The notes beneath the pieces are model-generated. The model was given only the letters and a program-made list of their open reading frames with translations. It was not told the origin of the DNA and ran no database searches. The translations under genes and the position numbers were made by a program. This document shows, in pieces, positions 23,537 to 32,637 of a stretch of 64,000 nucleotides of DNA (position 1 is its first letter; each line of letters opens with the position of its first letter). The DNA comes from Galeopsis tetrahit (Eukaryota; Streptophyta; Magnoliopsida; Lamiales; Lamiaceae): NCBI GenBank assembly GCA_963675135.1, contig OY776124.1, positions 21,822,066 to 21,886,065 on the forward strand, read 5' to 3'.

Positions 23537-25171
23537 TGTTGGGATATGAATATCCTTAGTTTAGTTTTGATAAACCAAATCAAACATGTAATAGGATAAG
23601 TTGTATTGTATAGACAACTTTATTATACATCTTGTAATAGATAAGACTCTGGTTAGAAGAGAAGACATGCAAATGCTCATGAAGAGAAGAAAAGACCAAG
23701 ACCAGAAGTCTCCTGATAAGATGAGTTGAACTCATCTTATAGGATAAGAAGAGTAAGAGTAAGATGAGTAGAAGTCTTCTTACCAGCAGAGTAGAAGTCT
23801 TCTGACCAGCAGAGTAGAAGTCTTCTTACAAGCTGAGTAGAAGTCATCTTACAACCAGCTGAGTAAAGACAGCAGAGTAAAGACAGCAGCTGAGAAGAAA
23901 CAGCAGCTGTGTAAAGCCAGCTGAGTAAAGACAGCAGAGTAAAGACAGCAGCTGAGAAGAAACAGCAGCTGTGTAAAGACAGCTGAGTAAAGACAGCAGA
24001 GTAGAGACAACAGCTGAGAAGAAACAGCAGCTGTGTAAAGCCAGCTGAGTAAAGACAGCAGAGTGAAGTCTTCTTACCAGCAGAGTGAAGTCTTCTTACC
24101 AGCAGAGTAGAAGTCTTCTTACTCAATTAAAGGAAGGCCAATCAGAGTTGAAGTCAAGGATTGACAAGATACGCACAAGAAAGGAAAGTCAAAGATATGA
24201 TTGAAATTACATGACAATGGTAATATTCAATCATATCAAATCAAGAGATTGGCAATTCCCGAATTAGTGGAGTTTTGAATTCCATCATCCAACGGTAACA
24301 TTCAAACTCAACACTATATAAATGAGTTCAGTTCTTACATCATTTGGAGTGAAGAGGTGTGAGATGCAGAGGTCGAGCAAAGTGCTTAAAGTCAAGAAAT
24401 AAGAAGAGCTCAAGAAGATCGTTCATGAAGATTCAACAAGCATCACCTCATCCCCAGTGAGTGAACTCATACCATCTAAGCCAGTGCAACCACTCATATA
24501 TATCCATAGCTTAGAGAGAATTTCCCAATCCTAGCATGAGGCTAAAACAGATTGTAAGGGAAATTCTCACCTAGTTCATATACACAAAACCCACCTTCTA
24601 CCATAAAACCTTAGAAGTCAAGTTGAGTGTTTATCACTGTAAAGAGTCCAAGTGCTCTATAATCACTTGTGGAGTTCAAGTGCAAGTGCTTACAATCACT
24701 TGTGGGGGAAGTGCAAGTGCTTACAATCACTTGTGGAGACCGTAGCTGTTAGGACGGCTCAGATCTCAAAGTCCTACCCTTGGGACTATAAAGGACAAGA
24801 CCCTTGTAATTTGTGGAAATTAAAGGGATTAAACATCACGTTAGGACGTGAGAGTGGACGTAGGAACGTATATCCGAACCACTATAAATCAATGTGTTAT
24901 TTACATTTCTGCACTTTACATTTCAAGTCTTTACATACATATTTGTGCATAAAATGTTTTACACACTGTATTTAAAACAATAGACGAGTATAATATTTAT
25001 GGGCACACTACAATTCCGCACCTAACTCCGATAAGTAATTAATCAGTCGACTAACTAGTCCTAGGCCCCTAGTGAAATCAACGGACTAGTTACTTTGAAG
25101 AGTTAGTTTATTTTCCACACAATCAGCAGACATCAAGTCAGCTGATCTTACACTCGTCTCAGGGACCAACA
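23537..25171 (+). mobile_element. Solo LTR-C4
   Basis: 1635 bp, TGTTGGGATATGAATATCC...GGACCAACA, flanked by GAGGT at 23532-23536 and 25172-25176. No PBS or internal region follows, so the element was reduced to one LTR by recombination. It has TATATAAA at 24315-24322 and TCCAACGGTAA at 24288-24298. It interrupts the E4 aORF and is the innermost insertion of this branch. Confidence 0.95.
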
Positions 25172-25176
25172 GAGGT

Positions 25177-26205
25177 ACCTGCCTTCTTCAAGGGAGAGGC
25201 AGTGGGAGTGGCATCTGAATCAGATGGGGATATGAGCCCAGATCTGATTAGATATCGTCTTTGTGCTAAGGTCTGATTGTCATCATCATCATCCTCAGCA
25301 ACCTTCTTCTGAGCCTCTTCTTTGGTTGGCTCCTCTTCTTCTTCAGCAGAGTCATGATCAGACTCTTGTGCTGCCTTCTCAGCCAACAGCTTCCTCTTTT
25401 CTTCTTTTAACCTTTCTGCCTCAGCAAGAGCTTCCTTTCTCAAATAATATTTGGAGATGTGAAAGGTCTTATGAGGTCCCATCTTGTACTTCTTTGGGAG
25501 AATATCTGGAAGGATGATGCTCAGCTTGTTGACAAAGCTGACTGTAGCTGCTACCTTCCATACCTTCGATTGTAAGTCCAAAGTGACTTTCTTTGCCTCA
25601 AGAGCAATTCTTTCTAAGAATAGTCCTTGCCAGTCTCCATCGATCTGATCCCAGATTGCAGCCATTACTCGAACCTTTAAAGTAGTAACAGCATCATGAC
25701 TGAATGTGTTACCAAGTAACATCTTTCCTGCAATATCCAACAAGGTTTGGAATTTTGGTTCAAGTTGGGATTTCTTTAGCCCAGTTGCATCAGTAGCCTT
25801 GATTCTTCCACCAGTAAACATCTCCATATACTCCTTTTCTCTATTCATGATGTAGTTGGAGATATTTATTTTCCCCCTTGACAGGCCAAACAATTCCTGA
25901 AGAATTTCCCTTGTAACCTTGACTTTGTGTCCATTCATGACACTTTCAACATGAGAACCCTTCATCACGGCGTTTGCATAGAATGCCAGTACGTCTTGTT
26001 CATAGACATTAGTTGGAGCTGCTTCCAGAAAGTCTCTGAGTTTAAGATTGACGCACCGAAGCAATATCTCCTTGTTCTCATCTGAGTGTTTGCCTTTGAA
26101 GAACAGAGCATTCTCCGTAAAAATCTTCCCTTCCTTGGACCACTTTGCAGCATCCAAGGTGCCAGTATTCTTGGTCTTCTCGTCGTAAATTTCAATGATT
26201 GCCAT
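25177..26205 (-). CDS. E4 aORF, N-terminal part (conserved globular domain)
   Basis: It starts at ATG 26205 (MAIIEIYDEKTKNTG). The E3 homologue starts at the equivalent ATG 36504. Residues 1-270 form a globular domain with VLAFYANAVMKG, VKVTREILQELFGL and FQTLLDIAGKMLLGN. This order resembles the 'putative plant transposon protein' domain, and the E6 aORF shows the same order with different residues. An acidic tail rich in Glu and Asp follows (about residues 285-315). A TATA box lies 118 bp upstream, and the 5' leader is CT-rich. LTR-C4 cuts it after KKAGTS. Confidence 0.75.
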
Positions 26206-26322
26206 AGTAGAGTCTGAGTGTTAGAGTTTGAAGGCTTGAAAGAAATTTGCAAAACGAGAGAGAGTAATGTGATTAATTGAGTAATATGAGCGACAGGGTT
26301 TGGGAGAGGTTTTAGGGGTGTG

Positions 26323-26356
26323 AATATATACTCCAGAAAATTTGATCTAACGGTCA
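26323..26356 (-). promoter_or_regulatory. Candidate internal promoter of the E4 aORF
   Basis: Minus-strand TATATATT at 26323-26330 lies 118 bp above the aORF ATG. The leader between them is pyrimidine-rich (ACTCTCTCTCG). TCTAACGGTCA (plus strand, 26346-26356), a full match to the MSA consensus, stands about 16 bp above the TATA box. E3 has the same layout with TATATATA at 36623-36630 and TCTAACGGTTA at 36648-36658. Confidence 0.5.
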
Positions 26357-27109
26357 GATTTGTGTTTGAATTTGGAGTAGAGCCCAAGATTTCCTTCTTT
26401 GATTTCTTAAATTTGCCGGCTGGTTATGCCATTTGGCAATTGTTGATTTGTTGGCAATATGGTACTTGAGTATTAATGACATCATTACCAAAAATAGCCG
26501 TTGAGACTAATTTATGGTAAGAATTGATCATCAAGGCCGTTTTCTATAAGAAAATTGCATTCCTTATATAAGCCAATTTGTTTAATTACATTCAGGAATA
26601 AATCTAGAATGAATTACATGATCAAGACTAGTCATTATACTCTAAATTTGTGTGATTTGATCAGCAGAGTGAGGTCTTCTGAGTTCCTCAAGATGTCTGC
26701 TGATTGTCTTTGAAAAGTCTTCTGGTCAGCTGAGTTGGTCTTCTGATCAGCTGAGTAGAGGAAACGGTGTTTGATGTGATGATCCAACCTGGATGGATCC
26801 TTCCAGCTTTATTGTGAGTGATGATCCAACCATCGGATGTTCCTCATCATCAGATGGGATGTAGCATCTAATGTGCTCTTGTTGAATTTCTTCGCTTCTC
26901 TTGAAGGGGAAGAAAGGTTGAGGGGTGCTTCAATGGAGTTGAAGAGAGGGCCATGGACTCAGCCTTCATGTTCTGTTTAGACACAGTAGCTTTGCATAAC
27001 AAGCTTTCCATGTAGAACTTCCTTCTGGAGAAGAAGCTCTGCTTGCTTGCTACTTTGTCCTCTGCATCTCTTCCTCCTTTAGCTTTCAACAAGAACGTCT
27101 CTTCTTCCT

Positions 27110-27256
27110 TTAGCTTTCATGAGCATACTTATGTTGAGTAAGCCATGTATATGGATCTGCATCATCTTCATTTTCTGGACAAATCTTCATCTCCTTCACC
27201 CAAGATTTTGGTTGAAGAATGATCTCCATTCCATCTCTTCTTTCAATTGTCTCCAT
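27110..27256 (-). CDS. Small conserved ORF in the pol-aORF spacer (E4, 48 aa)
   Basis: ATG at 27256, TAA at 27110. It reads METIERRDGMEII, then QPKSWVKEMKICPENEDDAD and ends HKYAHES. E3 has the counterpart at 37505-37645 (46 aa), differing by an in-frame two-codon gap and about ten replacements. The ATG follows TTTCAGGT, which could be a splice acceptor. Function unknown; no family recognised. Conservation could also be plain sequence similarity between recent relatives. Confidence 0.4.
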   Translation of the reverse strand: METIERRDGMEIILQPKSWVKEMKICPENEDDADPYTWLTQHKYAHES

Positions 27257-27768
27257 ACCTGAAATAAGAAAAGTGTTAGATGTTTTGTGTTCTTAGGTGT
27301 TCTCATAACTTCTCCTTTTATAGGGGTAGAAATGAGGTAGTGGAGAGAAAGATGACAAAACTATAGAGGTGATAGGTCTGAATTTCTGAAAAGTGATTTC
27401 TTAAGATCAGCAGTGAGTTTCTTGATCTAAGGGTTCACATTTAAGGATATTCAGACTTTATCTAATGGAATGCAGAAATTATAAATTTTGACCATGAGTT
27501 ATTTGAAATCCGTACTGTGCATGCATACTGTTGAGTCGGTGAGGATGGTGTATTAATCCAGCCAAGTATGACTCAGTTAGTATACTGTATTTATGTATAT
27601 GAATAAAGTATTTTATGAAGAATAGTTTATTAATATACATAGTTATACATTGCTTAGAGTAAGGAGATCAAATAGCTTTGTTCAAGTCTGCTATATATAT
27701 ATATGTATATGTATACTATGCAATGCAGATTTTAGAGTATTTCATCAAGGATTCTTAAGGTATCATTG

Positions 27769-27781
27769 ATTCCCCCTTGAT
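27769..27781 (-). promoter_or_regulatory. Internal polypurine tract after E4 pol
   Basis: The minus strand reads ATCAAGGGGGAAT, about 150 bp after the RNase H stop, matching E3 at 38150-38162 and, more weakly, E1 at 12458-12468. Confidence 0.45.
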
Positions 27782-27926
27782 TAGATAACTCTATGTTTTC
27801 CCTCAGCTCTATCTGTCTTCATTGGGAAAGAACTTACCTGAAGATGAGGGTGTCTATTCACCTCATCTGATTCTCCTAGTCTGCTGCACTTGGGTCAGCT
27901 GAGGTTTTCAGCTGATCTTTCCTTCT

Positions 27927-29915
27927 TCATGTGCTTGAGTCCAGGAGTCCTAAGCTGTAACATAAGGTCTTGAACCTTTCTTCAGCTAGGGGCTTAGTCA
28001 AGATGTCTGCTCTTTGGATATCTGTGTGAATTTTCTCCATCTTGATGTCCTTCTTTTCAAGGTGATCTCTTATGAAGTGGTGTCGAATGTCGACATGCTT
28101 GCACCTTGTGTGGAGGACTGGATTTTGAGTGATGGCAATGGCGCTGCTGCTATCACAATAAATAGGGACTTCTCTTGCCTCTACATTGTAATCCTTGAGT
28201 TGTTGAACTAGCCAGAGCAGCTGACTACAACAACTACCAGCTGCCATGTATTCTGCTTCAGTGGTGGAGGTTGCAACTGAGGTTTGCTTCTTAAAGAACC
28301 ATGATATCAGCTTGTTTCCTAGAAATTGACAGGTTCCTGATGTGGACTTCCTATCAATTCTGCATCCTCCATAGTCTGAGTCAGAATAGCCACTCAATTC
28401 TAGATTGTCATCAGCAGGGTACCATAGTCCTAGGTTGACTGTTCCTTTTAGGTACTTGAGAATCTTCCTTGCTGCTTCTAGATGACTTTGCTTTGGGTTT
28501 GCTTGAAACCTAGCACATACTCCTACAGCAAATGTTATGTCTGGTCTGCTAGCTGTAAGATATAGTAGAGATCCAATCAGTGCTCTATATTCAGCTTGAT
28601 CAACTGCCTGTCCAGACTCATCTGGTTCCATTTTGAAAGATGTCATCATTGGAATCCTTGCAGTCTTGCTTTGTAGAGCTTTGAATCTTTCTAATAGACT
28701 TTTGGTATACTTGGACTGGTTGATGAAGATCCCTTCTGAACTCTGCTTGACTTGAAGTCCTAGGAAATAATTCATCTCACCCATCATGCTCATTTCGAAT
28801 TTTCCTTGCATAAGTTCAGAGAACTTCTTGCACATTTCTTGATTTGGTGATCCAAATATAATGTCATCTACATATATTTGTACCATTAAAATGACTTCTC
28901 CTTCTTGTATTCTGAAGAGAGTTCTATCAATTTTGCCTTTTGTATATCCATTGTCAAGTAGGAATTGTGACAATGTGTCATACCAAGCTCTAGGGGCTTG
29001 TTTTAGACCATAGAGAGCCTTCTTCAGTCGATATACTTGATCACCTTTTTCAAATCCTGGAGGCTGCTCTACATATACTTCTTCTATCAGAATACCATTT
29101 AGAAAAGCACTCTTGACATCCATTTGATATACCTTGAAGCCCATATATGATGCATAAGCTAGAAATAGTCGAATGGCTTCTAATCTGGCTACTGGTGCAA
29201 AAGTTTCATCATAGTCAATCCCTTCAGATTGTGAATATCCTTTTGCAACTAGTCTTGCCTTATTTCTAGTTATCACATCATTTTCGTCCTTCTTGTTCTT
29301 GAATACCCACTTTGTTCCTACTACATTGTGGTTTTCAGGACGATCTACCAATTCCCAGACTTTATTTCTTTCGAATTGGTTTAGTTCTTCTTGCATAGAA
29401 GTGATCCAATTGCTATCTGTCATTGATTCTTCTATGTCAGCTGGTTCAATGTTGGAGAGGAAAGCACACCAGCAGAACATAGATGATTGAGAATTCTGAT
29501 TCAGTTGTCTTCTTGTCTTGACACCTGATTCTGCTCCTCCTAAGATGAGGTTTGATGGATGGTTGTTCCTCCATGTATGCCTCACTGGAGTATCTGCATT
29601 GGATGAGTTTGGATCCTCATCTGATCTAGTGCCATCAGGAGGGTTGACTTGATTAGTTCGATCATCATCTGTATCTTGAGTGTCAAAGAAATCATTCCCC
29701 CTGGCATTTGGGATTGATGCATCTTGATTCTGGTCAGCTTGTCCTACTTGAGTTTGACATCTAGTGACAGGTCTATGAGGCTTATCTTCCTCTGGTTCTT
29801 CAGGGAAAGGTTCATTGACTTCAATGAACTCATCTGGTTTGGACTTGATCACTAGATGTCTCATCTGATCTGCAGCTGAGTTTGTTTCTACTGCATTCTT
29901 TTCTACTGCATTCTT
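27927..29915 (-). pseudogene. pol: E4 RT and RNase H (integrase deleted)
   Basis: The RT-RH part is open over its whole length: FAPVARLEAIRLFLAYA, QMDVKSAFLNG, LYGLKQAPRAWYD, QIYVDDIIFGSPN with the YVDD catalytic box, RNase H SDSDYGG, TTEAEYM, CDSSSAI and DILTKPL, stop at 27927. Upstream the frame enters from the protease in the wrong phase. The open frame seen up to 29960 is translated out of frame before about 29915. The domain order PR-IN-RT is broken by loss of IN. RT and RNase H could be active only if translated separately; a stand-alone start was not seen. Confidence 0.8.
29886..29915. repeat. 15-bp tandem duplication at the integrase deletion junction
   Basis: Two adjacent copies of TTCTACTGCATTCTT. 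E3 has one related copy at 40265-40279. It marks the place where about 1.1 kb (E3 about 40280-41400) is missing from E4. Filler duplication at a deletion is typical of template switching during reverse transcription. Confidence 0.75.
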
Positions 29916-30096
29916 TAAGGGTGCCATATCCTTTTGTGCTACCGTGCGCGTTATCACCAAAGAAAACTTTTGGACCTTTCTTCTCTATGTAGTTGATCAG
30001 CAGGGTTTTGGTTCCTGTCATGTGAGTTGAGCATCCACTATCTATGTACCAAGTTTCTCCTGCTAGACCTCCTCTTCTGTATATGTCCTTCCTTTC
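29916..30096 (-). pseudogene. pol: E4 protease remnant (exon 2 of the candidate splice)
   Basis: It encodes ERKDIYRRGGLAGETW, the active-site stretch YIDSGCSTHMTGT and FFGDNAHG, and ends at the integrase deletion. It starts exactly at the acceptor TTGCAG with codon phase 0. The E3 copy of this segment continues directly from gag residues. Confidence 0.75.
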
Positions 30097-31248
30097 CTGC
30101 AAGAAAAGTTAAGTTTTAGGTACCCATTTTGTTTTGGGTCCTTGGGTGTTAGTACTACCCTTGGGAACCCACATATACATTGGTCGTTTAAACAACCTTG
30201 AACATTTGAGTTGTTTCCCTCGGGCATCACAGAACCAAATCTTACCAGTCAGCACCTTGGACTGATCTGATTTGTTCTTGGTGTCAGCTAAGTAGTAGTC
30301 AAATGGTTTCCCTTTATAGGAGTGTACATACATGATCTTTTGACTAGTTACATTCGGCCTGGGTGCATTAGCTGGTCGATGCACACGATTATATGGACCA
30401 TACTCTTCTGTTCTCACAATATCATAAGAGATAGGGGGTGCAAAGAGAACAGATTTGTTTGAAGAAGATTTCTTCTTCTTGGCTGGAGCAGCATACAGCT
30501 GAGACTGTCTCAGCCGAGATGGTCTAGGCTGTTTGCTGTTCCTCTGTACAGACTTGGGGTTAGCTTGTCCTTTACCATTTTTGGTTTTGGGATAGTTAGC
30601 CTTAGCTGGTACAGATGCCTTTTGGTTCATATTGAGTTCATTGTGTTTAGAACACTCACCCTGTTCATGTGTCTGAGTAGTGCACTTGTTAGGTGTACTA
30701 CCCCCAGCTGGAGAGGATGTTGATGGATTAAGTTCATAGCCTAAACCCATCTTATTGCCATTTGATCTATAATATTCAGAGATACTTTCAATAGTAGTCG
30801 AAGCTTTATTGAATTCTGATATCTTTTGATCTAGGCATTCCTTCTCCTTTTCTAAGAGCTTATGTGTTTGGAAGAGATCATCGAACTTAGATTGAAGTAT
30901 ACGAAATTCTTTGGTTTCTAAGGCTTGAGTTTCTAACATCCCCTCATACAACTGAGTTGTTGTGGTATTTTCTTCCTTAAGAAGTTCCACTTCTTTGGTC
31001 AACCTTTCATTCATGGTGACTAACTCAGGGGTGTTATCAAACTTTACCCTTTTCAACCTAGCAATTTCTTTCCTTAAATCCTTATTCTCCTCTTCCACTT
31101 CTATAAAGTCTCTAGTGGCAATATCCAGATCACCTTTTACCTTTCTTAAAGATTGATAATAGGTGTCTTCTGATTCGCCTTCAGATGAGTTTATGTCATC
31201 TGTTTGTGAGAAAATAGGTGAATGGAAAGTAGTAGTATAAGAGTTTAC
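30097..31248 (-). other. Candidate gag-pol intron of E4 (1152 nt, phase 0)
   Basis: Donor GAG/GTAAAC (exon end 31249), acceptor CTTTTCTTGCAG/GAAAGG (intron end 30097). The length is divisible by three and both sites fall between codons. TTAAC, a match to the plant branch-point pattern, lies 13 nt before the acceptor, and the gag stop TAA (30109-30111) overlaps it. E3 has exactly the joined sequence, GAAAATGAG followed by GAAAGG, at 41585/41584. E1 keeps GAG/GTATCT (55512/55511) and TACTTGCAG/GGT (16211/16210) with an in-frame TAA. The intron encodes the coiled-coil gag tail. A microhomology deletion (AGG) in E3 is the alternative. Confidence 0.6.
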
Positions 31249-32511
31249 CTCATTTTCTCCTATGGCCATCATAGCTAGGTCGTCTGAATCATCTGAAAAG
31301 ATTTGATCGTCTGGTGACGTAGGGAGTTCATCACTTTGGTATTCAGATTCTTCAGTCACCATTGCCTTTTTGTCTGAGGTTCTTCTTGGCCTTCTTTCAT
31401 TCTTGTCATCCAAATCCAGCTCAGGACATTCATAGACATAGTGTCCTGGTTTGCCACAGTTGAAGCAAGATCCAGGTTTCTAATTTGAGTTGCCTGTCCT
31501 TGGAGGAGTGGCATCTCTTCTTCTAGATCCTCGGCTGTCAGATGACTCCACATCCTTTCTAGGATGTTTTTCTGGTGTTCTTTCTCTGGAACCTCTGGAG
31601 GATGAACTTGCTCTTCTATCTTTGTAGTTTCTATAGAATTTTCTATATTTACTGTTGAGGGTGTTCATCCTTTCAAATCTTTTGATCATAAGAGCCATTT
31701 GCTCTTTCAGGCTCATGTCTGATCCTTCACAGTCTTCTGTTTTCAGAGAGGTCTTGCCAGATGAGGTGCTTGCAGCTTTTGTATTGGCTGCCTTGAAGGC
31801 TACAGTCTTGGAGGTAGATGGGGTTGCAGTTGGCTCATCACTTCCTGAGTTCTCTTCTCTTTCAAGATCATATTCATGGGCTTTCAGGTTCTGAAATAGA
31901 GTTTGTGCAGACCACTTCTTGATATCTTGAGTATCTTTGATGATGGTCTTCTTGAGTCTCCATTTCTTGGTTAGAGAATCTAAGATCTTTAGATTTTTCT
32001 CTCTATTTGTGTATTTCTTGCCCAGAGATTCTATCTCATTGATGATCTTGGTAAATCTGTTGTCTAACTGATCAATAGACTCTTCTGGTTGCATCTTGAA
32101 GTGTTCGAACTTCTTAACTGCTGTAGACAACTTGGATTCTTTGATCAGCTCAGTTCCTTCACAAAGAAGTGCCAATGCCTCCCACATCTCTCTGGCTGAC
32201 TCACAATGGATTACCTTTGCAATGTACTCATTTGGAAGAGTTTGCATTATGTAATCTTGAGCAATGCTATCAAGACTTGATTGCTTCATCTCTTCTGGTG
32301 TGAGGTCCTTCATGGGCTTGGGAACCAGTTCTCCAACTGGGACTTCTGGATCACCATTTGCAGTGTTGACTGTCATGATGGTGATCGGGCCTTCTGTGAT
32401 TACAGACCACATCTTGTAGTGGACTGATGTGAGATTCTTCCTCATCCTGATCTTCCAGTAATCATAATCCTCAACTGAAAACTTAGGCAACTTACGCATA
32501 TTAGCACTCAT
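30109..32511 (-). pseudogene. gag: E4 Gag (one amber stop)
   Basis: ATG at 32511 (MSANMRKLPKFSVEDYDYW), the start of a copia-type capsid region (UBN2-like, to about residue 200). A TAG at 31480-31482 stands where E3 has Gln (CAA). The frame continues with a zinc knuckle C-x2-C-x4-H-x4-C (CFNCGKPGHYVYEC, 31426-31467), an acidic stretch, a coiled coil (about 30820-31140) and a basic tail ending WVPKT at TAA 30109. The part from 31248 on lies in the candidate intron. The PBS is 113 bp upstream of the ATG. Confidence 0.85.
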
Positions 32512-32623
32512 GCTGTATGAGTTTTCAAAAACAAGTTTTCCAAAAAGATCTGTTCAAGAGGACTACAGAAAGACTCCCTCAAATCTTCTGATAATCTAGA
32601 GACAGTAGTCCGTTAGAACCACT

Positions 32624-32635
32624 GCTCTGATACCA
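32624..32635 (-). other. PBS of E4
   Basis: Minus strand TGGTATCAGAGC, complementary to the 3' end of initiator-Met tRNA, two bases from the 5' LTR. Confidence 0.85.
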
Positions 32636-32637
32636 CT

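Larger units (their letters stand above)
26357..27926 (-). other. E4 pol-aORF spacer
   Basis: About 1.6 kb between the RNase H stop and the aORF promoter. From right to left it holds the internal polypurine tract (27769-27781), an acceptor-like TTCTTATTTCAG (AG at 27259-27260), a 48-codon small ORF (27110-27256), a decayed second small reading frame (26868-27092) shared with E3 but frameshifted here, and a second TATATAAG box (minus, near 26571-26578) with two AACGG motifs nearby. Confidence 0.5.

Noticed and set aside
29886..30000. Integrase loss in E4 as a second spliced intron
   Set aside because: The joint does not match GT-AG ends in E3 and has a filler duplication, so a deletion with template switch fits better.
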